The notes under the pieces are model-generated. The model made no database searches and was not told the DNA's origin. It saw only the letters and a program-made list of their open reading frames with translations. A DNA stretch of 53,722 bases. It comes from Pseudomonas sp. NFIX28 (GTDB lineage Bacteria > Pseudomonadota > Gammaproteobacteria > Pseudomonadales > Pseudomonadaceae). The position numbers were made by a program, and so were the translations under genes. Of the stretch, positions 16,251-25,218 are shown piece after piece; the first letter of the stretch is position 1; each line of letters begins with the position of its first letter. The DNA lies in assembly GCF_900107395.1 (NCBI RefSeq), contig NZ_FNPW01000001.1, positions 58,127-111,848 on the forward strand, given 5' to 3'.

Positions 16251-17144
16251 ATGCTGCCGCTGACCGAAAGAATAGACAGTCACGTTCATTTTTATACGTC
16301 GGAAGATCTTCGTCGGGTGGCCGGTTCGTTGCCTTATACATTGCCTGAACCGCATCCGCTTACAGCCTATCTGGATATATTGATCGATGCCGGAATCACT
16401 CCGACGCTCCTCAATAATGTCCATCTAAGTATTCTGCCGGATTCCGAAAACGTATTTGCCTCATTTGACGAACTCAAGCAACTCCAGGCCATCAATCCTC
16501 AGCGTTATGGGAACGTCAAACTGGTGGGGACGATCAAGGCCGACCCGGCTTACGCCACCCAAGAGCGTCTCGCGCATCCCCAGGTGATTGGCGCTCGAAT
16601 CGTTCTGCACGATGCAAGGCCTGAAACGGTTTCCGCTACATGCTTCAGCGATGAGTCGTGGTCGGCGTTGTATGCGCGCCTTTCGCCGCACCAGCACCTG
16701 CACATTTATGCGAAGGAAGCTGAGACCAATCTGCGTGTATTGCGCCAGATTCCTCGCGATGTGAGGGTGATCATCGATCATTTGGGCACTTGCCATTACG
16801 AGCGGGACGTCATCGAGCCGGCTTATATCGCGCTACTCGCCGAAGCGAGCGAGCGGGGCAACGTGTGGTTCAAGGGCCCTGGCTATCGAACCTCTGTTGA
16901 TCCCGAGAAAACGGCTGGCTTCGTGAAACAGATTGTTGGCATGGTCGGGGCGGACAAGCTCATATTGGAAGCCACCGATGCTCCCCACGTCGGGACCGAC
17001 AATCAGCGATCGCCATATTCCAAGTGTTTTGATTCAGGCAAGGCATTCAAATTTGTGGATGCCGTCGCCCAGCATGTTTCCAAACAAACAAAAATTCCTG
17101 TTGAACAACTTCTCCGAGGAGCAGTTGGCCAATTAGGCGCTTGA
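16251..17144 (+). CDS. Amidohydrolase_2-family (COG3618-like) metal hydrolase, 297 aa
   Basis: TIM-barrel amidohydrolase: N-terminal metal motif RIDSHVHF, a central His in QHLHIYAKE, VRVIIDHLGTC, and the terminal catalytic Asp in LEATDAPHVG. The family hydrolyses lactones or decarboxylates small acids. Start: ATG at 16251 gives MLPLTERIDSHVHF, the normal distance to HxH; a GTG at 16203 would add 16 residues across an inverted repeat and was not preferred. It is first in a rightward run with the alpha/beta-hydrolase-fold gene 35 bases downstream, then a GATase-AraC regulator and an amine-type ABC importer. It probably processes the imported compound or a breakdown product of it. Confidence 0.85.
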   Translation: MLPLTERIDSHVHFYTSEDLRRVAGSLPYTLPEPHPLTAYLDILIDAGITPTLLNNVHLSILPDSENVFASFDELKQLQAINPQRYGNVKLVGTIKADPAYATQERLAHPQVIGARIVLHDARPETVSATCFSDESWSALYARLSPHQHLHIYAKEAETNLRVLRQIPRDVRVIIDHLGTCHYERDVIEPAYIALLAEASERGNVWFKGPGYRTSVDPEKTAGFVKQIVGMVGADKLILEATDAPHVGTDNQRSPYSKCFDSGKAFKFVDAVAQHVSKQTKIPVEQLLRGAVGQLGA

Positions 17145-17179
17145 TTTACTCCCACGCTTTAACTTCGAGATGATTAGCG

Positions 17180-18154
17180 ATGACCAACATTACAACAAAA
17201 GAAATCAATTTTACCGTTAAGTACGGCGATGAAACCCTGAGCCTCAAAGGCACGGTTTTTCAGCCAGAACAACTTGACGCTACGTCGCAAAAACTGCCGC
17301 CGGTTATCTTCAACTCCGGTTTCACCGGCGGGGTGACGATGTACGGCCAACTATTCGGTCGCGCTCTCGCAGCCCGTGGTTATCGCGTGATGACCTACGA
17401 CGTGGCGGGTTTCTTCTCCAACAAGCACATTCGCAACACCATTGTGTCGGGCGATAAAGTCATCACTAACGTCAACCTTGAAGACCAGAAAGACGAAGTC
17501 CTGGGTGCCGTTGAGTGGGCGCGAGAGCATTTTGGTGAGATGCCGGTAGTCGCGTCCTGGGCGATGGGCTCGGTGGCCAGCCTTGGCGCCGTGGCTGAAT
17601 TGGCCGCGGCTGGTGGCGAGCAGATTCGCTTCTGGGTGCCGATGAGCTACACCAACATTCGCAAGCTGCAGGCCTTGCGTGCAGATGCCGTTGCGGCCGA
17701 CGCAGCAATTGAGCAACTGGAAGATAATGCAGCGATCCCGCCGTTCGATACCGGCACCGATGCCACCCGTCTTGGCTACTATCCGCTGGATGCAGACACT
17801 CAGGCCTACGTTGATTCGCAATTGGGCGGCTACACCGAAGCTGGCGGCGCAGACCGCTGGCCTGGTTGCACCCACGTTACGGCGAAGTCCTACAAATCCT
17901 ATGTGGTGTACGACCCGGAGCAATCCATCGAAGGTGCAAAAGGCTTCCCGCCTGCGCTGATCATTCATGGAGCCGACAACACTTTGCATATGCCCTCGGA
18001 GTCGGTGCGTCTGCATCAGAACTATCCTGGCGATGCCGGCTCAAGCGCGCTGATTATCCCGCACATGCAACACGGCCAGCAGAACCAGGTTGACAGCCTG
18101 GTGTTCAAGTCGATGATTCAGAGCATTGACGACGCCATCCGCGCGCGCGGCTGA
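17180..18154 (+). CDS. Alpha/beta-hydrolase-fold protein with Ala at nucleophile position, 324 aa
   Basis: Alpha/beta-hydrolase core: strand and oxyanion region PPVIFNSGFTGGVTMYGQ, YRVMTYDVAGF, nucleophile elbow at 125-131, acid-loop LIIHGADNTLHMP and final PHMQHGQQNQ. The elbow reads ASWAMGS where active enzymes have GWSMGG, so the nucleophile position is Ala128 (codon GCG). Asp and His of the triad appear present. It could be a pseudo-enzyme, use another residue, or act as a lyase or isomerase. No signal peptide, so cytoplasmic. Located 35 bases after the amidohydrolase, with which it probably forms one operon. Confidence 0.8.
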   Translation: MTNITTKEINFTVKYGDETLSLKGTVFQPEQLDATSQKLPPVIFNSGFTGGVTMYGQLFGRALAARGYRVMTYDVAGFFSNKHIRNTIVSGDKVITNVNLEDQKDEVLGAVEWAREHFGEMPVVASWAMGSVASLGAVAELAAAGGEQIRFWVPMSYTNIRKLQALRADAVAADAAIEQLEDNAAIPPFDTGTDATRLGYYPLDADTQAYVDSQLGGYTEAGGADRWPGCTHVTAKSYKSYVVYDPEQSIEGAKGFPPALIIHGADNTLHMPSESVRLHQNYPGDAGSSALIIPHMQHGQQNQVDSLVFKSMIQSIDDAIRARG

Positions 18155-18389
18155 TTCGCTCGCCAATATCCCTGCGTGACCTTGGAGACCAGGTTGCGCG
18201 GGGGGTTCCAACATCTCCCCACCGGCATTGTTATCTGTCGCAATCCTCGGTCGGTTGCCTGGTCGTTCCATCGATTCAATCTGGCTGAATGAGTGCCTAA
18301 CCCATAACATGGCGTGTCCAAAGCCACTCCTTCGGGCTGGCCTGAGCGGTTCAGCCGAACGTCTGGTACCTCCATGAAAGGATCCGGCG

Positions 18390-19385
18390 ATGACAGCCTC
18401 AACAGAGTCACCGACACCTTCGATCGGCAATATCACCAAGCGAATCGGGCTGCTCATTCTGCCCGAGTTTTCCATGATGGCGCTGGCGGGTGCGAGCGAG
18501 CCATTGCGCTCTGCCAATCGGTTGTCCGGCAAAACGCTGTATGAGTGGACCTTGCTTACGGAGTCGGGTGGGCCGGTGAGTTCCAGCAGCGGCATCGAGA
18601 TCCAGACCGTACCGGTCGATCAGGCGCCGGAACTGGATCGCGTGTTTGTTCTGGCGAGCCTGGACATCGAACATCAGAAACCGCCGAAAATATTGCGCTT
18701 TCTGCAGCGCGCAGCCGCTCGGGGAAAAACCGTTGGCGCCCTGAGCACCGGTACGTTCATTCTGGCGCGTGCGGGACTGCTGGACGGCAAGCGCTGCACG
18801 TTGCATTGGGAATGCATCGGCCAGTTTTCAGAAGAGTTCCCGGCAATCGAAGTCACCAAGGATTTGTACGTAAACGATGACAACCGTTGGACGTGCGGGG
18901 GAGGGACGGCGGCCATCGATTTGATGCTGGCGCAAATCGCCCTTGATTTCGGCAATCCGCTCGCGGCCAGTGTGGCCGAACAATTCCTGCATGCCAGGAT
19001 AAGAGCCCCGGAAGAACATCAGCGGATGTCGATTCAGTGGCGATTTGGCATTCACGATCGACGGCTCACGGCCGCCATTGCCTTTATGGAGAATAATCTG
19101 GAGCGCGTCGTCGGCATCGAAGAGATCGCCGATCGGTGCAATCTGTCGCACCGTCAACTGGAGCGCTTGTGGCACCAGCACTTCGCGATGACCCCGAAAA
19201 AATTCTATCTGGAGTTGCGGCTGAACGAAGCGCGCCGTTTGTTGCGTGAAAGCACTCAGCCTATTGCCTCCATCGCCTACACCTGTGGCTTCGTGTCGGC
19301 CTCACATCTGGGCGCGGCGTATCGTCGAATCTGGGGCTGTACACCCGGGGAGGAGCGACGGAAATTTGATGATGCGCACTCCTGA
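18390..19385 (+). CDS. GATase1-AraC regulator (GbdR/CdhR-like), 331 aa
   Basis: Start MTASTESPT follows AAAGGATC. Residues ~18-195: DJ-1/PfpI-like domain (IGLLILPEFSMMALAGASEPLRSAN, VFVLASLDIE, GALSTGTFILARAGLLDGKRCTLHWE). Residues ~225-325: AraC DNA-binding domain (GIEEIADRCNLSHRQLERLWHQHF and IASIAYTCGFVSASHLGAAYRRIWG). This architecture and the ILPEFSMMA start are those of GbdR, CdhR, SouR and related activators of quaternary-amine and amino-acid catabolism in Pseudomonas. The adjoining ABC importer for a quaternary-amine-like solute supports a matching role here. Inducer unknown. Confidence 0.9.
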   Translation: MTASTESPTPSIGNITKRIGLLILPEFSMMALAGASEPLRSANRLSGKTLYEWTLLTESGGPVSSSSGIEIQTVPVDQAPELDRVFVLASLDIEHQKPPKILRFLQRAAARGKTVGALSTGTFILARAGLLDGKRCTLHWECIGQFSEEFPAIEVTKDLYVNDDNRWTCGGGTAAIDLMLAQIALDFGNPLAASVAEQFLHARIRAPEEHQRMSIQWRFGIHDRRLTAAIAFMENNLERVVGIEEIADRCNLSHRQLERLWHQHFAMTPKKFYLELRLNEARRLLRESTQPIASIAYTCGFVSASHLGAAYRRIWGCTPGEERRKFDDAHS

Positions 19386-19731
19386 TCGCCGTCCCTGATC
19401 GCGATAAACCCAGGTAGAGGGGGCCTTCCATGCAACCGCTGGCATCTTCCACTTCGTAGAACCACATAGCTAGCTAATGACTTGGCTTCGCCGGGCGATG
19501 CGTTCGGCACGCCTGGGGTCCTGGACGATCCCGACACCTCTTTCTTCGTTTCACCCTTGATGGGGCATTGCCAGCTGGTGAAACGCGTGACGTCGGTTTT
19601 TTGATAGAAATCGTCGAACTCAAAGCTCAGGCTCCGTCCAGTAGCGCGGTAGTGTTTCTTTCATATCCGGCGTTCACTTCCAGATGCACGACCGAAAAAC
19701 AACAACAATGACGTACAGAGGCATTACAACC
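19386..19731. other. Gene-free leader of the ABC importer operon
   Basis: 346 bases between the GATase-AraC gene and the first permease, where the importer promoter and activator sites must lie. Short frames are present but none has a ribosome site or recognisable product; a decayed gene fragment cannot be excluded. Confidence 0.4.
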
Positions 19732-20421
19732 ATGGAAACCTTGAGTTTCATTCTGGAAAACGGCGGACTGATCAGTCTGTTGCTTGGGCAGCACCTGCTC
19801 ATCGTGACGATAGCCGTGGGATTGGCAATTCTCACCGGTGTTCCAGTCGGGATCGCTATCTCCCAGCATCCCAGAACCCGCCGAGGGGTCCTGGCGTTCG
19901 CCGCTGTCTTGATGACCATTCCCTCCGCCGCGCTGTTTGGCCTGATGATTCCGGCCCTATCGCTGATTGGCTACGGAATCGGTGTTGTGCCGGCGGTCAT
20001 TGCACTGTTTCTCTATTCCCAACTGCCCATTATCCGCAACACCACCACTGCGATCTCCAATATCGACCCCGCATTGCGCGAAGCGGCGATCGGCATGGGC
20101 ATGTCGACCTGGCAGCGCCTGAGCAAGGTTGAGTTGCCCATCGCGGTGGGGCTGATCATGGCGGGTGTGAGGATGGCAACCGTGATCAACATCGGTATTG
20201 CGGCCATCGCGGCCTACATCGGCGCTGGGGGCTTGGGCAGCCTCATCATTCGCGGTATCGCCCAATCGGATACCCGACAGCTGGTGGCCGGCGCGATCGT
20301 CATCAGCGTGATCGCCATTGCCGCCGATTACGCGCTGTACGGCTTGCAGCGTGTCCTGACACCCAAAGGCCTGAACAAGAACAAAGTGGCCACTGGCCGA
20401 ATGAAGGAAGCTACGACGTGA
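19732..20421 (+). CDS. Quaternary-amine/osmoprotectant-type ABC permease, 229 aa
   Basis: OpuBB/YehW-like permease with five to six membrane segments and the EAA loop DPALREAAIGMGMSTWQRLSKVELPIA, followed by the typical INIGIAAIAAYIGAGGLGSLIIRGI. Start METLSFILENGGL chosen because upstream in-frame ATGs have no ribosome site and would add a polar tail. Its TGA overlaps the GTG of the ATPase gene by four bases. With the second permease (21419-22087), ATPase and binding protein it forms a complete importer for a betaine-, choline- or carnitine-like solute. Confidence 0.9.
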   Translation: METLSFILENGGLISLLLGQHLLIVTIAVGLAILTGVPVGIAISQHPRTRRGVLAFAAVLMTIPSAALFGLMIPALSLIGYGIGVVPAVIALFLYSQLPIIRNTTTAISNIDPALREAAIGMGMSTWQRLSKVELPIAVGLIMAGVRMATVINIGIAAIAAYIGAGGLGSLIIRGIAQSDTRQLVAGAIVISVIAIAADYALYGLQRVLTPKGLNKNKVATGRMKEATT

Positions 20422-21416
20422 TCCAGATCGAAAATTTAAACAAGAAATTCGGCTCAATCACTGCAGTAGAAGATGTCTCATTCAATGTTGAAGAGGGGCA
20501 GATCTGCGTACTGCTTGGGCCATCGGGCTGCGGTAAAACCACGACGCTGAAGATGATCAACCGACTGATCACGCCGACCTCGGGCACGATCCGGATCGGT
20601 GGTCGCGACACGTCCGAACTGGACAGCGTCACCCTCAAACGCTCCATCGGTTACGTGATCCAGCAAGTCGGGCTGTTCCCGAACATGACCGTCGAGGAAA
20701 ACATCTGCGTCGTTCCCAATCTGTTGGGCTGGGACAAAACCAAGAGCCGCAAGCGTGCCGCGGAATTGCTCGAGGTTGTTGCGCTGGATCCGTCCAGATT
20801 CCTCAAGCGTTACCCGTGCGAACTTTCGGGAGGCCAGCAGCAACGCGTGGGCGTGGCCCGAGCCTTGGCCGCGGATCCACCGGTGATGCTGATGGATGAA
20901 CCGTTCGGTGCGATCGACCCGATCAACCGGGAAGTGATCCAGGACGAGTTCATGCGCATTCAACGCCTCGTCAATAAAACCGTGCTGTTTGTCAGTCACG
21001 ACATCGATGAGGCAGTGAAGATGGCGGACTGCGTCGCCTTGTTCCACAACGGCAAAATCCAGCAGTTCGGCAGCTCGGATGATTTGCTGGCGCGGCCCAA
21101 CAGCGATTTCGTGGCCAACTTCATGGGTGGCGACCGGATCATGAAACGCCTGCGTCTGCTGCGGGCCGCGGACGTGGCCAGCAAGGTACCGCCGCGGGAG
21201 CATATGCAGGTAGTAGGCGGCACCAGCGGCGTAGCTTCGCACACGCATCTGGTCGTCAGGCCCGGGGATGATCTGCGCCAAGTGCTCTCGCAGTTGTTGG
21301 GGCGTGGCCAGGACTGGGCGCTGTGCAACGACAACGACGGCCGCTTTATCGGCTATGTCCACCAGGCCGACATCCTGGCGCGACTTGTTGAAAACATTAC
21401 TCCGGTGGTGCATTGA
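20418..21416 (+). CDS. Quaternary-amine-type ABC importer ATPase, 332 aa
   Basis: OpuBA/ProV-like ATPase. GTG start overlaps the upstream stop. Walker [10 protein letters not shown] (residues 34-42), Q-loop in YVIQQVGLF, signature LSGGQQQ (136-142), Walker [10 protein letters not shown] (156-164), switch His in [14 protein letters not shown]. The C-terminal ~90 residues look like a single, degenerate CBS-type domain ([36 protein letters not shown]), which in OpuA-type importers senses ionic strength or nucleotides. Stop overlaps the next permease region. Energises the two flanking permeases. Confidence 0.92.
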   Translation: MIQIENLNKKFGSITAVEDVSFNVEEGQICVLLGPSGCGKTTTLKMINRLITPTSGTIRIGGRDTSELDSVTLKRSIGYVIQQVGLFPNMTVEENICVVPNLLGWDKTKSRKRAAELLEVVALDPSRFLKRYPCELSGGQQQRVGVARALAADPPVMLMDEPFGAIDPINREVIQDEFMRIQRLVNKTVLFVSHDIDEAVKMADCVALFHNGKIQQFGSSDDLLARPNSDFVANFMGGDRIMKRLRLLRAADVASKVPPREHMQVVGGTSGVASHTHLVVRPGDDLRQVLSQLLGRGQDWALCNDNDGRFIGYVHQADILARLVENITPVVH

Positions 21417-21418
21417 AG

Positions 21419-22087
21419 ATGTCTGACTTTCTGATCAGATTGTGGCAAGGGCTGCAGTTTTACTGGGGCGACATCAGCTACCTGACGGTCCAGCATCTGC
21501 AGATCGTGGCGGTCAGCGGGGCGCTGGCCCTGGCCATCGCTCTACCGTTGGGCGTCTGGATGAGCCGTCCGAAGAACCAGCGGTACGCCATGGCCAGCAT
21601 GCAGATCCTGAATGTCGGCCAGGCGATCCCCAAACTCGCATTGCTGGCCTTGGCCATGAGTTTCATTGGCGTTGGCAGCGGCGCAGCGATCATCGGCTTG
21701 TTTGTCGCGACGTTGTTGCCGGTGGCCGTCAACACCTATGAGGGATTGCGCGCGGTCCCGCAGCACTTGGTTGAAGCGGCCGAAGCCATGGGCATGACGC
21801 CACGCGAAACGTTGTGGAAAGTCGAAATTCCCAATGCGATGAACGTGATTTTCGCCGGCATCCGCACGGCGCTGGCGATCAACGTCGGCACGGCGCCGCT
21901 GGCCTTCCTGGTCGGCGGCGGGGGATTGGGCGAGTTGATCTTTACCGGGATCGACCTGAATGACTTCGGCATGATGCTGGCCGGTGCCGCGGCGACCGCA
22001 CTGTTGGCGATTGCGGTCGATCTGGGCTGCGGCTTGATTCAAAACATTGCTGTGTCACGGGGCTTGCGGTTGACCGGGCGCGAATGA
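21419..22087 (+). CDS. Second quaternary-amine-type ABC permease, 222 aa
   Basis: OpuBB-like permease with about five membrane segments. EAA loop VEAAEAMGMTPRETLWKVEIPNA and INVGTAPLAFLVGGGGLGELIFTGI. Start ATG at 21419 (MSDFLIRLW); a TTG at 21413 overlapping the ATPase stop is also possible and would add two residues. Forms a heterodimer with the product of 19732-20421; two different permeases with one ATPase is the usual arrangement for OpuC/YehXYW-like systems. Confidence 0.9.
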   Translation: MSDFLIRLWQGLQFYWGDISYLTVQHLQIVAVSGALALAIALPLGVWMSRPKNQRYAMASMQILNVGQAIPKLALLALAMSFIGVGSGAAIIGLFVATLLPVAVNTYEGLRAVPQHLVEAAEAMGMTPRETLWKVEIPNAMNVIFAGIRTALAINVGTAPLAFLVGGGGLGELIFTGIDLNDFGMMLAGAAATALLAIAVDLGCGLIQNIAVSRGLRLTGRE

Positions 22088-22129
22088 ATCTGAAGACCAT
22101 ATACAAAAATCAATAATATGAGGTGCGCG

Positions 22130-23023
22130 ATGATTTATCGAATGCTGGCCAGTCTGATCTTTTCCCTGAGTCTTATTGCAAGTGGTATGGGCAGTGCTTC
22201 CGCCAACGCAACGATTGTGGTCGGTGGCAAAAAATTTACCGAGCAACAGCTGGTCGCCGAGATGACCACGCAACTCCTGCGCGCTAATGGTTACAACGTC
22301 GATAAACGACCGGACCTGGGTTCTTCCGTATTACGCGCGGCACAAGAGAATGGTCAGGTCGATGTGTACTGGGAGTACACCGGCACTTCGCTGATTACTT
22401 ACAACAAAGTTACAGACAAGCTTGACGCTGACCAGACTTATAAGAAGATCAGCGAGCTTGACGCACAGAAGGGCATCACCTGGTTGAACCCTTCCAAGGC
22501 CAATAACACTTACGCTTTTGCCATGCGCAAGGACGAGGCCGAGAAAGATGGCGTGGCCTCGATCAGCGATCTTGCGAAAAAAATCGAGACAGGCAAGTCC
22601 TATAAGTTTGCGTCCAACGCCGAGTTCTTTTCCCGACCTGACGGTTTGCGTCCTCTGCAAGAGATGTACGGGTTTGAATTCGAGCGCAAGAACATCGTCC
22701 GCATGGACGGCGGGCTGACCTATCAGGCGCTCCGGGACGGTCAGGTCGATCTGGCTCTGGTTCTGTCGACGGATGGGCGGATTCCGGCGTTCGGCTTTGT
22801 GTTGCTGAAGGACGATAAACGCTTTTTCCCTAGTTACGCGCTGACACCCGTGATCCGTACGCAAGTGTTCAAAGACAATCCGAAGATCGGTGAATTGCTC
22901 AACGCGCTGTCCTCCAAGTTGGACGACGACACCATTGCGGGCCTCAACTCCCGAGTCGACATTGGTCGTGAATCCATCGAGAGCGTGTCCAAGGAGTTTC
23001 TGCAAAAGAACCAGTTGCTCTAA
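22130..23023 (+). CDS. OpuAC-type periplasmic solute-binding protein, 297 aa
   Basis: Signal peptide MIYRMLASLIFSLSLIASG to about ASAN, then the mature start TIVVGGKKFTEQQLVAEM that is diagnostic for OpuBC/OsmX/YehZ binding proteins. Further family blocks: DVYWEYTGTSLITY, ITWLNPSKANNTYAFAM, GGLTYQALRDGQVDLALVLSTDGRI, YALTPVIRTQVF. ATG at 22130 preferred, with GAGGTG upstream; an ATG at 22118 would add four residues. Binds a quaternary-amine or similar zwitterion. A terminator follows at 23071. Confidence 0.92.
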   Translation: MIYRMLASLIFSLSLIASGMGSASANATIVVGGKKFTEQQLVAEMTTQLLRANGYNVDKRPDLGSSVLRAAQENGQVDVYWEYTGTSLITYNKVTDKLDADQTYKKISELDAQKGITWLNPSKANNTYAFAMRKDEAEKDGVASISDLAKKIETGKSYKFASNAEFFSRPDGLRPLQEMYGFEFERKNIVRMDGGLTYQALRDGQVDLALVLSTDGRIPAFGFVLLKDDKRFFPSYALTPVIRTQVFKDNPKIGELLNALSSKLDDDTIAGLNSRVDIGRESIESVSKEFLQKNQLL

Positions 23024-23070
23024 TTAACCCGCGGTGCTGTCCAATCACGCGGTTTGCTCATGAGTGTCCG

Positions 23071-23099
23071 GGCCGGCTGAATATCGCTGGCCTCTTTTT
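23071..23099 (+). terminator. Terminator after the ABC importer genes
   Basis: Seven-base stem GGCCGGC / GCTGGCC (one G-T pair), loop TGAATATC, then TCTTTTTA. Confidence 0.6.
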
Positions 23100-23183
23100 A
23101 TCCTGCCAAGTTGTGACGCTCATTCCACTCGCTTGGGGCATGGGCTCATTGCGTTCGTCTGTACTTATTAGGGGAAGAACCCG

Positions 23184-24728
23184 ATGCAGTTGAATAAAAA
23201 GTTAGTTGCATGCTCGTTTTTGATATGGGCGGCAAGTGCCCAGGCGGATGACGGCATCGAGCGCATGACCCTTGCCGATATGCGCCATGCATTGGACACC
23301 GGGACCCTCACTTCCGAGCAACTGGTCCAGCACTATCTCAATAACATTCAGGCGAACAACCATCAGGGTCAGAACATCAATGCGCTGGTGACCGTCAATC
23401 AACAGGCGATCGATCAGGCCCGGGAATGGGATGCTCAACGGGCGAAAAATCCAACGGCCAGGTACGCTCCGCTCGCCGGCATTCCATTCGTGGTGAAGGA
23501 TAATTTTGATACTGCCGGCATGGTCACTTCGGGTGGCTCCTACGTGCTGCGGTCTTCAGTGCCAAGCCAGGATGCTTTCGTCGTAAAGAAGCTGATCGAC
23601 GGGCAAGCGATTCTGCTCGGCAAGGCCAATTTGTCGGAGCTGGCTGCGTCGTTTGGCTGGTTTGGCTACAGCTCGTTTGGTGGTCAGACATTGAACCCGA
23701 GAAACACCAAGCGCGATGCCTCCGGCTCGAGCAGCGGTTCTGCCGCCTCGGTAGCGGCGGCATTTGCACCTTTTGCCTTGGGCTCGGACACCAGCGGCTC
23801 GATCCGCGCGCCGGCCAGCGTTACTGGCACGGTCGGTCTGCGACCTTCGCTGGGGCTGATCAGCCGCAGCGGCATTATCCCGCTTTCGCTTGCGTTCGAT
23901 ACCGGTGGCGTCATCACCAACAGCGTGCTGGATCAGGCCATCGTGCTCGACGCGATCAAGGGCCAGGACGCCACCGATCCGGCGACCCTTGACATCGCCG
24001 CGGACAAAATACAGTTCGAATCCGCGCTAAGTGCTACCTCGCTGCAAGGCAAGACCATCGGGGTGGTCACCAACTTCAGAGGCGCGAATCCTGAAGTGGA
24101 TGCGGTCTTCGAGTCTGCCCAGAAAACCCTCGCTAAACGCGGTGCGAAGGTCGTTACCATCGAACTGCCAAAAGCCTTTGAAACCTTATGGAGCGACGTT
24201 CTTGGCCCTGTGGGGGAGAGCGAATTCAAACCTCAGTTCGAACGCTACCTCGCCACGCTCAATCCAGGTCAGCCGCGCACGCTTGCGCAGTTTCTCGAGC
24301 TGGCCAGAAAAAACCAGGCTGAAAGCGGACCGCATGGCATGAATCCGGCGCGTCTGGCTGGACTGGAAACGGTAGCGAAAACCACCAGCACCGATTCGCC
24401 GCAATACATCTCCATCCTCTCGCGCAAGATTCCGCAATTGCGCGCACAACTGACAGACATCATGCACAAGAACAACGTCGATAGCCTGTTCTTCGCGACC
24501 ATCAACTGCCCGGCTTCGGTGGTCCATGGCGTGACCGATGACAGTTATGTTTGCTCATCCGGAGATACATATGCGTCGTCCTACATTGCCTCGGCGACCG
24601 GATTCCCCGAGATCACCATTCCGGCGGGCACCATCAAGGGCAATCTGCCGGTCGGGGTGTCGTTCCTCGGTGGCTATGGCGAGGACGCCAAGGTTGTCAG
24701 TTTCGGCTACGCGTATCTCGGTCGGTAA
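23184..24728 (+). CDS. Periplasmic amidase-signature hydrolase, 514 aa
   Basis: Signal peptide (KLVACSFLIWAASAQA). Amidase-signature catalytic elements: Lys105 in GIPFVVKDNFDTAG, the Gly/Ser loop DASGSSSGSAASVAA (cis Ser at about 182-183) and nucleophile Ser206 in GSDTSGSIRAPAS. The C-terminal part has INCPASVV and GFPEITIPAG, as in secreted amidases of the AmiC/EXFIL type. Cleaves an amide bond outside the cytoplasm. Starts 160 bases after the binding protein, beyond a terminator, with its own AGGGGAAG ribosome site. Context suggests it releases the solute taken up by the ABC importer from an amide precursor (inference). Confidence 0.87.
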   Translation: MQLNKKLVACSFLIWAASAQADDGIERMTLADMRHALDTGTLTSEQLVQHYLNNIQANNHQGQNINALVTVNQQAIDQAREWDAQRAKNPTARYAPLAGIPFVVKDNFDTAGMVTSGGSYVLRSSVPSQDAFVVKKLIDGQAILLGKANLSELAASFGWFGYSSFGGQTLNPRNTKRDASGSSSGSAASVAAAFAPFALGSDTSGSIRAPASVTGTVGLRPSLGLISRSGIIPLSLAFDTGGVITNSVLDQAIVLDAIKGQDATDPATLDIAADKIQFESALSATSLQGKTIGVVTNFRGANPEVDAVFESAQKTLAKRGAKVVTIELPKAFETLWSDVLGPVGESEFKPQFERYLATLNPGQPRTLAQFLELARKNQAESGPHGMNPARLAGLETVAKTTSTDSPQYISILSRKIPQLRAQLTDIMHKNNVDSLFFATINCPASVVHGVTDDSYVCSSGDTYASSYIASATGFPEITIPAGTIKGNLPVGVSFLGGYGEDAKVVSFGYAYLGR

Positions 24729-24891
24729 TCGTTCCGATACGGCTCCAATAGTGGTTTGATTTTTTCCGTGATTAGACCGATAAGAGAACAGCCTGCACTC
24801 CGCCTGCCTCAACTCGACCAACTATCGCCGCTCTCAAAAATGCCAGGAACACCAGGATGAAGACCCAACGGCCGCCAACGATGCCGCGCTC

Positions 24892-25179
24892 ATGAAAACA
24901 CTGCTGATCGCAACCACCCTGGCGTTATTGGCGGTGTTTTATGTCGGCTATTACCAGGCGCTCGAGGATGGCGATATCGAGACGATCGTCTTCATAAAGA
25001 AGCACCCGACGCTTCAAATGAAGTTCTACAACCTGCACGCCAACGATGGCGAGATCAGGAGAGTCGAGCGCCTTACCGAGCAGGAGCGGCGCTGGATCGT
25101 CGATTACTGCCGCTACCGGTTGGGCATCGACACCGCGTTTACCCGCCAGGACGAGGTGGAAACCTGTGGGAAAAAATAG
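24892..25179 (+). CDS. Small membrane-anchored or secreted hypothetical protein, 95 aa
   Basis: N-terminal hydrophobic helix (LLIATTLALLAVFYVGYY) without a clear signal-peptidase site, followed by a charged, helical domain ending in TCGKK. Possibly a single-span periplasmic protein. The ATG overlaps the stop of a 12-codon reading frame that begins at AGGATG (24857), which may be a leader peptide or chance. Family not recognised. Confidence 0.55.
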   Translation: MKTLLIATTLALLAVFYVGYYQALEDGDIETIVFIKKHPTLQMKFYNLHANDGEIRRVERLTEQERRWIVDYCRYRLGIDTAFTRQDEVETCGKK

Positions 25180-25218
25180 CCATTAATAGGGCGTTCGGGA
25201 TACTCCTCCGGCCACGGC

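Noticed and set aside
19386..19731. Possible decayed gene before the ABC importer
   Set aside because: Some frame text (DDPDTSFFVSPLMGH) looks protein-like but is short, interrupted and without family match; left as leader sequence.
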